A stretch of DNA of 35,093 nt from NCBI RefSeq assembly GCF_028875915.1, contig NZ_JAPEHW010000041.1, forward strand, positions 1 to 35,093, in the 5' to 3' direction. The stretch is from Pseudoalteromonas sp. G4. Its GTDB lineage: Bacteria > Pseudomonadota > Gammaproteobacteria > Enterobacterales > Alteromonadaceae. Every line of letters starts with the position of its first letter. The stretch's first letter is position 1. The position numbers and the translations under genes were made by a program. Positions 8,297 through 16,911 of the stretch are shown in pieces. The notes under the pieces are model-generated. The model did no database searches. It was not told the DNA's origin and saw only the letters and a list, made by a program, of their open reading frames with translations.

Positions 8297-10807
8297 GTGA
8301 ACAAACAATCAAACTTAGCGAAAAAGAAAACGACTTTGTCACCTAGTGTGATTGAAAATTCCGACTTAAGTGAAGATTTATATCGCCATTTTTATTACAC
8401 CTTAGGGCGCGATCAGGTGAATAAGTCGCAGCGTTACTTGTATCAGGCGCTGGCGCTAACCATTCGAGACAGATTGGTGGCAAAATGTCGTCACACAAAT
8501 CAACAGCGCGACAGCGCACCACACAAACAAGTTGCTTATTTATCGCTAGAGTTTTTAATGGGGCGTGCACTAAACAATGCCATTTTAAATTTAGATTTAG
8601 CACCAGAAGTAACCGAGGCGCTTACCCAATATGGCAGTGAACTTGAGCAAGTTGCGGCTGCAGAGCATGATGCAGGCCTTGGCAACGGCGGTTTAGGGCG
8701 TTTAGCCGCGTGCTTTTTAGATAGCTGCGCCACACTAAAATTGCCTGTGGTTGGCTACGGTTTACGTTATGAATATGGCATGTTTAATCAATCGCTTGAA
8801 CAGGGACGTCAAATTGAACAGCCCGATCACTGGCTGCATGAGGGGCACCCATGGGAAATTGCCGCGCCAGAGCAAAGCCGCCGAGTAAAATTCTTTGGTC
8901 ATGTGGAAGTTTATAAAGACAAACTTGGCCGTGAACATCGCAACTGGGTGAATACCCAAGATGTTTTAGCTGTGCCCTATGATGTGCCGATCCCTGGTTA
9001 TCGCAATGATGTGGTTAATCGCCTGCGCCTTTGGAAAAGTGAAGCAACGGAAGAATTTGATTTAAGAGAGTTTAATGCGGGCAGTTACCCAGAAGCGGTA
9101 GCCAAGAAGAACCAAGCTGAACAAATCACTATGGTGCTTTACCCGAACGATGCCAGCGAAAACGGCAAAGAGCTGCGTTTACGTCAGCAATACTTTTTAT
9201 CAAGCGCAACACTGCAAGACATCATCGCAAAATGGGTAAAACAATACGGTGAAGATTTCCATAACTTCCCGAAATACCATGTTTTCCAATTAAACGATAC
9301 ACATCCAAGCATTGCAGTGGCAGAGCTGATGCGTATTTTACTGGATGATCATCAGCTTGATTGGGATAAAGCATGGCAAATTACCTCAAGTACTATGGCA
9401 TACACCAATCACACTTTGTTGCCGGAAGCATTAGAAAAATGGCCTGTTAGGTTATTTGAGCGTTTACTACCGCGTTTACTTGAAATTATTTACGAAATTA
9501 ACGCGCGTTTTTTACAGCAAGTGGCCACCTGCTGGCCGGGTGATACGCAAAAGCAGCGCGATATGTCGCTAATTGAAGAAGGGCCAGAGCCCAAAGTACG
9601 TATGGCGTATTTAGCCATTGTTGGTTCGTTTTCGGTAAATGGTGTGGCAGCGCTTCATACCGAGCTACTCACTAGCGGCTTATTTAGCGATTTTTATGCC
9701 CTTTGGCCTGAGCGCTTTAATAACAAAACCAATGGCGTAACACCACGGCGTTGGTTGTCGCATTGTAACCCTAAATTAGCGCACTTAATTAACCAACAAA
9801 TCGGCGACGATTGGGTCAGCGATTTTAGTAAAATTAATGCGTTACGTGCCAAGTTTGATAACAAAGCGCTGCATAAAAAGTGGCAACAAGTAAAGTTTGA
9901 AAACAAGCAAGCGCTGGTGGATTTAGTTAAACGTGAAACTGGCGTGGAGTTTGATGCAACCATGCTGTTTGATGTGCAAGTAAAGCGTATTCATGAATAT
10001 AAGCGCCAGTTACTCAATATTTTGCATGTTATTCACCTTTATGAACGTATTCGCGAAGGGGAACTTGAAGGCTTTACACCGCGCTGTGTGTTATTTGGTG
10101 GTAAAGCCGCGCCTGGTTATTTTATGGCGAAGCTGATTATTCGTTTAATTAATCATGTGGCGGATGCCATTAATAATGACCCAGCTGCCAAACCTTATTT
10201 GCGCGTTGCATTCTTGCCTAATTATAACGTTACGGCGATGGAAACCATCTGCCCTGCAACCGACCTCTCCGAGCAAATTTCGACGACTGGCAAAGAAGCG
10301 TCGGGCACTGGCAATATGAAGTTTATGATGAATGGGGCACTGACCATTGGCACATTAGATGGTGCAAATATTGAGATTTCAGAGGCTGTAGGCCTTGATA
10401 ACTTCTTCTTATTTGGTGCCAAAGCTGAGCAATTAGCGCAAATTCGTGAACACTATAACCCCAACGAAATTATTGCAAATTCGCCTAATTTATCTCGCGT
10501 AATGACGTTGTTGGAAAGTGGTCATTTTAATTTATTTGACCCAGACTTATTCCAGCCATTAATTAATTCAATCCGTGACAATCATGACCAATGGCTCACA
10601 GCTTACGATTTTGATAGTTACGTGAAAGCACAAGAGGCAGCAGCTACGCTTTACCAAGAGCAAAGTGCTTGGACCCAGAAGAGTATTTTAAATACGGCAG
10701 CATCAGGTATGTTTTCGAGCGACCGCACAATTAGCCAATACAACAGTGATATTTGGCAAGCAAAGGCAATCGAATTCAACAAGGCACAAGGAGACCGCAA
10801 TGCCTAA
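8297..10807 (+). CDS. glgP: Glycogen/maltodextrin phosphorylase
   Basis: GT35 phosphorylase (836 aa) that releases glucose-1-phosphate from the non-reducing ends of glycogen, using pyridoxal phosphate. Characteristic blocks are [32 protein letters not shown], the LNDTHPS segment and [13 protein letters not shown]. The PLP site [16 protein letters not shown] has the Schiff-base lysine at about position 675. The length matches the family (about 800-850 aa). The start is GTG at 8297 with AAGGAG (8285-8290) upstream. The gene overlaps glgC by 8 bp. The operon context favours glycogen as substrate over maltodextrin. Confidence 0.96.
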   Translation: MNKQSNLAKKKTTLSPSVIENSDLSEDLYRHFYYTLGRDQVNKSQRYLYQALALTIRDRLVAKCRHTNQQRDSAPHKQVAYLSLEFLMGRALNNAILNLDLAPEVTEALTQYGSELEQVAAAEHDAGLGNGGLGRLAACFLDSCATLKLPVVGYGLRYEYGMFNQSLEQGRQIEQPDHWLHEGHPWEIAAPEQSRRVKFFGHVEVYKDKLGREHRNWVNTQDVLAVPYDVPIPGYRNDVVNRLRLWKSEATEEFDLREFNAGSYPEAVAKKNQAEQITMVLYPNDASENGKELRLRQQYFLSSATLQDIIAKWVKQYGEDFHNFPKYHVFQLNDTHPSIAVAELMRILLDDHQLDWDKAWQITSSTMAYTNHTLLPEALEKWPVRLFERLLPRLLEIIYEINARFLQQVATCWPGDTQKQRDMSLIEEGPEPKVRMAYLAIVGSFSVNGVAALHTELLTSGLFSDFYALWPERFNNKTNGVTPRRWLSHCNPKLAHLINQQIGDDWVSDFSKINALRAKFDNKALHKKWQQVKFENKQALVDLVKRETGVEFDATMLFDVQVKRIHEYKRQLLNILHVIHLYERIREGELEGFTPRCVLFGGKAAPGYFMAKLIIRLINHVADAINNDPAAKPYLRVAFLPNYNVTAMETICPATDLSEQISTTGKEASGTGNMKFMMNGALTIGTLDGANIEISEAVGLDNFFLFGAKAEQLAQIREHYNPNEIIANSPNLSRVMTLLESGHFNLFDPDLFQPLINSIRDNHDQWLTAYDFDSYVKAQEAAATLYQEQSAWTQKSILNTAASGMFSSDRTISQYNSDIWQAKAIEFNKAQGDRNA

Positions 10808-12119
10808 TTCTGCAAATCGTTATATTAGTAACCTTACACGTGATACGTATGCACTTATTTTGGCAGGTGGTCGAGGTTCACGCCTTAAAGAGTTGACTGA
10901 TTGGCGTGCTAAACCCGCAGTGTACTTTGGTGGCAAATTTCGCATTATCGACTTCCCGCTATCAAACTGCATTAACTCAGGCGTGCGCAAAGTAGGTATT
11001 GCTACGCAGTATAAATCGCACAGTTTAATTCGCCATGTGAATCGCGCGTGGGGTCACTTTAAAAAGGAATTAGGTGATTCAGTTGAAATTTTGCCAGCAT
11101 CACAACGTTACAGTGATGATTGGTATTGTGGCACGGCCGATGCGGTGTATCAAAATATGGATATTATTCGTCACGATTTACCTAAATACGTAATGATCTT
11201 ATCGGGCGACCATGTTTACCGTATGGACTATGGTGAGTTGATTGCTAAGCACGTAGAAACGGGTGCGGACATGACAGTATGTTGTTTGGAAGTGCCAGTG
11301 GAAGAAGCTGCCGGTGCTTTTGGTGTGCTGGCGGTTAATAACGAAAAACGCGTACAGCGCTTTGAAGAAAAACCAGCGAATCCTGCACCATTACCGAACG
11401 ACCCAACAAAGTGTTTAGCATCGATGGGTAACTATGTGTTTAATACTGAGTTTTTGTTTGAGCAATTGAAAAAAGACGCGCAAAACAGTTGCTCTGGCCG
11501 CGATTTTGGCCACGACATTATTCCATCAATAATTGAGGAGCATAATGTGTATGCTTACCCATTTAGAGATACACGCCAAGGTGGTACACCGTATTGGCGC
11601 GATGTAGGTACGCTAGATTCGTTCTGGGAAGCGAATATGGAATTAGTATCGCCAACGCCATCGCTTGATTTATATGATAGAAATTGGCCAATTTGGACCT
11701 ATCAAGAACAGTTACCACCCGCTAAATTTATTTTTGATGATGAAACGCGTCGCGGTATGGCGGTGGATTCAACGGTGTCGGGTGGTTGTATTATTTCTGG
11801 CTCAACCATTCGTAAATCACTGCTGTTCTCAAATGTGCATGTGCATTCTTATTGCACCGTCGAAGAAGCTGTGATTTTACCGGGTGTAGTGATTAACCGA
11901 AATTGTATTATCAGAAAAGCCATTATTGATCGCAGCTGCGTTATTCCTGAAGGCTTAAACATTGGGGTTGATCATAAACAAGATGAAGCCAATGGCTTTA
12001 GAATTTCAAGTGGCGGCGTGGTGCTTGTGACGCGCGATATGATTGCTGCACTGGCAAAAAAGTCGCAAGAAGCGGATGCTAAAAGTAGTGAATCTTCAAG
12101 CCAAGCGGCGATTGCATAA
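10800..12119 (+). CDS. glgC: Glucose-1-phosphate adenylyltransferase (ADP-glucose pyrophosphorylase)
   Basis: Makes ADP-glucose from ATP and glucose-1-phosphate, the committed step of bacterial glycogen synthesis, in the cytoplasm. The protein has 439 aa. The N-terminal nucleotidyltransferase domain shows [16 protein letters not shown], the [21 protein letters not shown] block and [19 protein letters not shown] and the sugar-phosphate motif follow, then a C-terminal left-handed beta-helix from about residue 320 ([14 protein letters not shown]...). ATG at 10800 is preceded by AAGGAG (10787-10792 region) and overlaps the end of glgP; an upstream in-frame start inside glgP is unlikely. The family is normally allosterically regulated by glycolytic intermediates; this is known of the family, not seen here. 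Confidence 0.96.
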   Translation: MPNSANRYISNLTRDTYALILAGGRGSRLKELTDWRAKPAVYFGGKFRIIDFPLSNCINSGVRKVGIATQYKSHSLIRHVNRAWGHFKKELGDSVEILPASQRYSDDWYCGTADAVYQNMDIIRHDLPKYVMILSGDHVYRMDYGELIAKHVETGADMTVCCLEVPVEEAAGAFGVLAVNNEKRVQRFEEKPANPAPLPNDPTKCLASMGNYVFNTEFLFEQLKKDAQNSCSGRDFGHDIIPSIIEEHNVYAYPFRDTRQGGTPYWRDVGTLDSFWEANMELVSPTPSLDLYDRNWPIWTYQEQLPPAKFIFDDETRRGMAVDSTVSGGCIISGSTIRKSLLFSNVHVHSYCTVEEAVILPGVVINRNCIIRKAIIDRSCVIPEGLNIGVDHKQDEANGFRISSGGVVLVTRDMIAALAKKSQEADAKSSESSSQAAIA

Positions 12120-12128
12120 GAGGACTGT

Positions 12129-13676
12129 ATGCGAATTTTGATGTTAGCGGCTGAAAATGATTGTATTTCGGGCGCGAAAGTTGGCGGTGTCGCCGATGTA
12201 ATTCGCGATGTGCCACAGGCACTTGCAGAGCATAAAATTAATGTGGATGTGGTGATCCCCGATTATGGTTATTACCACAGCCATTATAACGGTGAGTGTG
12301 TCGCAGAAGTGAGCTTTTCATTCGCTCACCAGCAGCACACAGCCTACCTTTATAAATTGCACGCAATTTCAAGCGACAAAGTGACACAGTATGTGGTGGT
12401 GCATCCGCTCTTTCAACAAGCAGGGGAGAGCCGGGTTTATTGTCATGATGAAGATAACCGCCCATTTGCCAAAGATGCCACCAAGTTTGCGCTTTTTTGT
12501 AATGTACTTGCCGAATGTATTTTACAAGGGCATTTAGCGGCAGATATATTTCATTTGCATGATTGGCATGCAGCAACTTTAGCTGTGCTACTGAAGTTTG
12601 ATACACGCTACCGCGATTTTGCTAATACTAAGCTGGTATACACAGTTCATAATCTCGCGCTACAAGGTACGCGACCATTTAATGGCGATGATTCAAGCTT
12701 AGAGGCGTGGTTTCCAAGTTTAAGCTACGACGGCCAACAATTATGTGACCCGCGTTATCCGTTTTGTTACAACCCGATGCGCGCAGCAATCAGCTTGGTT
12801 GATAAAGTACATTTTGTATCAGACAGTTATGCTGAAGAGGTGCTCTGTGCCAGCGACCATCAAAATGGTATATATGGCGGCGAGGGGCTGGAGCATATTC
12901 TTGCTGAAAATAGTGACAAACTGGTCGGCATTTTAAATGGGTGTGAATACAGCAATGAGCCTGAACCTAAAGTCACGTTAGATTGCTTTTTACGCAGTAG
13001 TAAAACTTGCCTTCGAAACTGGATGAGTCGCTTTGAGCAACTAAAAACTGTGCATTACCTTGCCAACGAGCAAATATCGCTTTGGCAAGATAGCCCTCAG
13101 TTTAAAGGCCCCATTGTTTCTAGCATTGGTCGATTAACCGAGCAAAAAGTACGTTTGCTAGTTGAGCGCATTGATGGCGAATTGGTGTTAAGTAAGTTGC
13201 TGTTCGATTTAGAACAAAAAGGCGGGCGTTTTATAATGCTTGGCAGCGGTGATAGCCACTATGAATTTGTCCTAATGCAGTTGATGGCAAAGCACAGTAA
13301 CTTTTTGTTTTTAAATGGCTATGGGCAAAGCTTATCGGATGATTTATACGTGCTAGGTGATATGTTTTTAATGCCCAGTTCGTTTGAACCATGTGGCATC
13401 AGCCAAATGCTTGCGCTAAAAGCAGGGCAACCTTGCATCGTGCATGGGGTCGGCGGTTTAAAAGATACGGTCAAACACCACGAAAACGGCTTTGTTTTTG
13501 AGGGAAATACTATTAGTGAACAAGTAGTCTCATTGCAAAATGTGTTTAATGATGCGCTTAATTGCTATATGAACGAAAGTAGCCATTGGCAAACTATGAT
13601 CAATATCGCAAAAGCCAGCCGCTTTAGTTGGCAAAGCAGTATCGAACAGTATTTATCTAAGCTTTATAACAATTAA
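12129..13676 (+). CDS. glgA: Glycogen synthase (ADP-glucose type), somewhat divergent
   Basis: GT5 starch/glycogen synthase (515 aa) that elongates alpha-1,4-glucan from ADP-glucose. The N-terminal ADP-glucose-binding loop is SGAKVGGVADVIRDVP (KTGGLADV in most homologues). HDWHA appears around residue 141 and VHNLALQG follows. The C-terminal GT-B half shows SSIGRLTEQK and SSFEPCGISQMLALKAGQPCIVHGVGGLKDTV, with the conserved Glu of the EPCG block. The usual NGID is replaced by NGCEY. ATG at 12129 follows AGAGGA, nine nt after glgC. It is the last gene of the operon and is followed by an intrinsic terminator at 13728-13755. Confidence 0.92.
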   Translation: MRILMLAAENDCISGAKVGGVADVIRDVPQALAEHKINVDVVIPDYGYYHSHYNGECVAEVSFSFAHQQHTAYLYKLHAISSDKVTQYVVVHPLFQQAGESRVYCHDEDNRPFAKDATKFALFCNVLAECILQGHLAADIFHLHDWHAATLAVLLKFDTRYRDFANTKLVYTVHNLALQGTRPFNGDDSSLEAWFPSLSYDGQQLCDPRYPFCYNPMRAAISLVDKVHFVSDSYAEEVLCASDHQNGIYGGEGLEHILAENSDKLVGILNGCEYSNEPEPKVTLDCFLRSSKTCLRNWMSRFEQLKTVHYLANEQISLWQDSPQFKGPIVSSIGRLTEQKVRLLVERIDGELVLSKLLFDLEQKGGRFIMLGSGDSHYEFVLMQLMAKHSNFLFLNGYGQSLSDDLYVLGDMFLMPSSFEPCGISQMLALKAGQPCIVHGVGGLKDTVKHHENGFVFEGNTISEQVVSLQNVFNDALNCYMNESSHWQTMINIAKASRFSWQSSIEQYLSKLYNN

Positions 13677-13727
13677 TGTTATAAATAACAGCTAGTTGCA
13701 TTGTTTAAATTAAATACCAATGTTAGG

Positions 13728-13755
13728 GTGACTAATTCACATTAGTCACTTTTTT
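13728..13755 (+). terminator. Intrinsic terminator of the glycogen operon
   Basis: GTGACTAAT (13728-13736) pairs perfectly with ATTAGTCAC (13741-13749) around a TCAC tetraloop, followed by six T (13750-13755). It lies about 50 nt after the glgA stop and only four nt before the next start codon. Confidence 0.9.
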
Positions 13756-13759
13756 ATTT

Positions 13760-14680
13760 ATGAAACTTCTTTTTTTTACAGCAGCTATTGTTCTCTCGTT
13801 GTTATTTGCAAACACTACAAGCGCAAAGCAAATCGCCTTTACTTTTGATGACGCACCGAGGCAAGCAACTGGCTATTTTGATGGGCCAACGCGTGCGAAA
13901 ACACTGATTAAAGCACTAAAGGATCACGGCATAAAACAAGCGGCTTTTTTTGCAACCACACGCCATTTAAATGAAGAAGGCAAAGCGCGATTAAGAGCAT
14001 ACGCCAATGCTGGTCATATCATTGCCAATCACACCCATACCCATCCTGATATCAACAAAACCAGCTTAGAAGATTATTTGCAGGAAATTACAACCGCCCA
14101 TAATCAAATTAAAGACTATCCAAACTTTAAAGCTTGGTTTCGCTTTCCCTATTTGCGAGAAGGTGACACTCAACAAAAGCGCGACGGCGTGCGTGCTCAT
14201 TTAGCTAAAAATGGCTACCGCAATGCATACATCACACTTAATAATTACGACTGGTACATTGAAAACTTATTTCAAGATGCACTAAAAAATGGCAAAGAAG
14301 TCGACTTTGATAAACTAAAAGAGTTTTACATCAATGTAATTATACAAGGCGCACAATACTACGATTAATTGGCAATAAAATATCTTGGCCACTCGCCAAA
14401 ACACGTTATTTTGCTGCATGAAATGGATATTACCGCCCTGTTTGTTGGCGATTTAGCTGATGCTTTTCGCCAAAAAGGATGGCAAATTATCTCGCCAGAA
14501 AAAGCCTACCAAGACCCAATTGCCAGTTACCAAACCGAGCGCATTATGAAATATAACCCCGGACGCATTGGCGAAATTGCAAAAGATAAAGGGCAAACTA
14601 AACAGCTTTGGCACAACACCTTAGATGAAGCGTATTTAAAAGCACGTTTTGAAAAGGAAGTGGTGAAAAGTAAGCTCTAA
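13760..14680 (+). pseudogene. Secreted NodB-type polysaccharide deacetylase, interrupted by one TAA
   Basis: Read through, this is a 306-aa exported carbohydrate esterase family 4 (NodB-fold) deacetylase. The signal peptide is MKLLFFTAAIVLSLLFANTT..., with cleavage probably near residue 22. Metal and catalytic motifs are present: TFDDAP (Asp30-Asp31), NHTHTHPD (His91 and His95 as metal ligands) and RFPYLREGD. The C-terminal piece contains LGHSPKHVILLHEMD, the usual final motif. TAA at codon 203 (14366-14368) splits it between QYYD and LAIKYLG, with the frame unchanged. Gln (CAA) is one transition away. No ribosome binding site is visible, and the glg terminator ends four nt before the ATG, so expression is doubtful. 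The truncated product would lack the last third. Substrate (chitin, peptidoglycan or other) cannot be told. Confidence 0.82.
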
Positions 14681-14723
14681 AGTTATTGTGAGAATGTAAA
14701 TGTCTAAAATGTTACTCAAAACA

Positions 14724-15938
14724 TTACAGTGATTTATCAACGCAATCTTTAGTGTGTTGCTTTCGAAATTCACTCGGTGTTACCCCAGTTTGTTGTTTGA
14801 ATGCTTTGTAAAAAGAAGAACGCGCGTTAAACCCCGCTGCTAGGGCAATATCGAGCACCGAACTTTGGTTTGCAATAATGTGTGGTTTTGCAGCCTCAAT
14901 GCGCCATTGGTTTACGTAATCAAAAAAATTAAGGCCTAATGTTTCATTCAATGTTTGTGAAATGTAGTTGGGCGAAATCGCAGTATGCTTAGCCAGCTTT
15001 TGTAGAGATAAGCTTGAGTCTAAGTAAAGCTGCTCATTTTCCATTGCAGTATTTATTTTTTCAGCAATACGCACTGATTGCGCTTGGCTAAGTGCAGAAC
15101 GTTGGTATTTCTGCTGGTGGCTATCTTCTTGATGTTGTTTTTGGTTTGGCTGGTCTTTGATTTCTGTTTTGCTATCGCCTAACCAATACGCGCCTTGACC
15201 TATAAGCGCTGGCTGTTGTTGTAAGCCAAAGTACGCCAAACTCCAAAGTAAAATGAGCGATAAGAAGGCCTCAACTCTGGCAGTAAACAACACATTGTTA
15301 AATAGGCTTGATGCAAATAACGTGATGAGATAAAAAAGCCAAGCGCACAGCGCGCTAAAGAGCAGCCAATTTACCCATTTTAACTCTTTGTTTTCATTGT
15401 TAGAAAAAACATTTTTTAGCTCTTTTCGATAATCGTTCAAACGGCGAGTAATACAATATAAGGTATAAACGCACTGCAAAAGCCATAGCACCATCATAAT
15501 CAATATGGTGCTAAGCAATGTACCAACAAGCGGGTGATTTGCAGTTATATCGTCAATAAAAATAGCGCGGTGAACATCGCTTGGCAGCATAAATATCATC
15601 ACTGAAACCACCAATGCAGGAATTACTAACACACCATGCAACGCATGCTTTTTAGTGAATTTCCACGGGGTATTTGAGGTGATCCCTTCAATATAAAACC
15701 AGAGCGACGGACAAAGTACAAAAAGGGTGGGGAATACCAGCGCGGTATAAATTAAATACGCATTTTCAAACAGTGTCGCTACAATGGAATTCATAGCAAG
15801 TAATCCACATGCTAATAAAAATACTGCCAAAGGGATAAAAGTAGCGTTCGCACTAAAGCGAGAAATTAATAGTGGTACGCTTAAACTTATTTGCCCCACC
15901 ATAACGATGCTTAGCACCTGAACAATTGGATCGCTCAC
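14724..15938 (-). CDS. Membrane-anchored AraC-family transcriptional regulator
   Basis: A 404-aa protein with about seven hydrophobic segments in the first 245 residues, then a polar Gln/Lys-rich linker (around 255-290), then a C-terminal AraC/XylS helix-turn-helix domain (about 295-395). The HTH domain shows LSLQKLAKHTAISPNYISQTLNETLGLNFFDYVN and LDIALAAGFNARSSFYKAFKQQTGVTPSEFRKQH. This is the architecture of one-component regulators with a 7TM-like sensor. The start is GTG at 15938 with GGGAAG upstream. It is transcribed divergently from the small membrane protein gene at 16123, which is its most likely target. The signal is unknown. Confidence 0.9.
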   Translation of the reverse strand: MSDPIVQVLSIVMVGQISLSVPLLISRFSANATFIPLAVFLLACGLLAMNSIVATLFENAYLIYTALVFPTLFVLCPSLWFYIEGITSNTPWKFTKKHALHGVLVIPALVVSVMIFMLPSDVHRAIFIDDITANHPLVGTLLSTILIMMVLWLLQCVYTLYCITRRLNDYRKELKNVFSNNENKELKWVNWLLFSALCAWLFYLITLFASSLFNNVLFTARVEAFLSLILLWSLAYFGLQQQPALIGQGAYWLGDSKTEIKDQPNQKQHQEDSHQQKYQRSALSQAQSVRIAEKINTAMENEQLYLDSSLSLQKLAKHTAISPNYISQTLNETLGLNFFDYVNQWRIEAAKPHIIANQSSVLDIALAAGFNARSSFYKAFKQQTGVTPSEFRKQHTKDCVDKSL

Positions 15939-16122
15939 TGTTTACTTCCCTTTATTGAAAATTTCCATTTTTTACACAAAAAAGTGTCCGCGCTTTTAGT
16001 CTCGGACGACTTAACCCTTTATAAATTATATTGTTTATTTGAGTCAAGCGAGGTTGGCGACGCTACAAAAACAACGCGCTTAACAAAGTGGTGGAGACAA
16101 TAATTTAATAATGGAGTGAAAA
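15939..16122. promoter_or_regulatory. Divergent intergenic region between the AraC-type regulator and the membrane protein
   Basis: This 184-nt region must carry the promoters of both divergent genes. GGAGTG before the ATG at 16123 is a good ribosome binding site, and GGGAAG serves the minus-strand gene. No convincing operator repeat was recognised. Confidence 0.4.
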
Positions 16123-16554
16123 ATGAGTCAAAGTAATCAGATACAAAATGGGTTGGTAAACGACACCATAAATGTAAAGCTTAAATTGGCAGCACTTTGG
16201 GCTGCTGTGATGTTTTGTTATGTCTATGGTGATTACATCGAGGTCTATGTGCCTGGTGTTATGTCTAACGCGATGGAAGTAAGTAGCAACAGTGAAGGGC
16301 TACAAGTAAAGTTTTTTGCGGTAGCGTTTTTAATGTCCATCCCAAGTTTGATGGTATTTTTGTCGCTAGTATTAAAGCCAAGCTTTAACCGCTGGCTAAA
16401 CATCATTATTCCCGCATTATTTGTATTTTTGTTAATAGGGCTAAACCTAGAAACCACGTGGATTTTTTATCTTTATTTAACAGGATTAGAAGTTATTTTG
16501 TCGCTTATCACGATTTGGTATGCATGGCATTGGCCTAAAAATGACATGCGCTAA
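16123..16554 (+). CDS. Small four-helix membrane protein (possibly DUF6326 family)
   Basis: A 143-aa protein with four predicted transmembrane helices at about residues 22-44, 62-84, 88-108 and 112-135. There is no signal peptide or catalytic motif. The first helix (KLAALWAAVMFCYVYGDYIEVY) resembles the DUF6326 family from memory, but this is not certain. It has a good GGAGTG site upstream. Its divergent placement from a membrane-bound AraC regulator suggests the regulator controls it. Function unknown. Confidence 0.75.
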   Translation: MSQSNQIQNGLVNDTINVKLKLAALWAAVMFCYVYGDYIEVYVPGVMSNAMEVSSNSEGLQVKFFAVAFLMSIPSLMVFLSLVLKPSFNRWLNIIIPALFVFLLIGLNLETTWIFYLYLTGLEVILSLITIWYAWHWPKNDMR

Positions 16555-16911
16555 AAAGTGCTGATTTTTGCTCTTTATTTGGCATGGGTTATTAATGAAG
16601 TTCAAATTTGATAATAGATAACTCAGCCATATGTTTTGAAATAACCAATAAAATTATTTAATTTTTAAGTCAATTTTATGAAAGAAATGCTAATATTGCT
16701 TTTTGTGTATTAATCGTTTGGTAAAACATATCTTAACTGTTTGATTTACCAAGATTACATATTAACTCAGTTTTATAACACTTTAATTTGGCTTAAATTT
16801 TAGTCAAACCTAGTGTTTAAAATTGAAGCGAAACGATTATAAATTACCGAATAACTGTCGTGCTAATTCATTGTTAGTAATTACTCGGTATGAGCAAAAA
16901 GGCGCTACTTA
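16555..16911. promoter_or_regulatory. AT-rich region upstream of the TonB receptor gene
   Basis: No gene is seen. A perfect 8-bp inverted repeat, TTGGTAAA (16718-16725) and TTTACCAA (16745-16752), lies about 160 nt upstream of the receptor start. It could be an operator or an mRNA hairpin. No convincing sigma-70 promoter pair was picked by eye. Confidence 0.4.

Noticed and set aside
13760..14680. The deacetylase as an eighth gene of the glycogen operon
   Set aside because: A strong intrinsic terminator separates it from glgA, it is a secreted NodB-type enzyme with no glycogen role, and its frame is broken.
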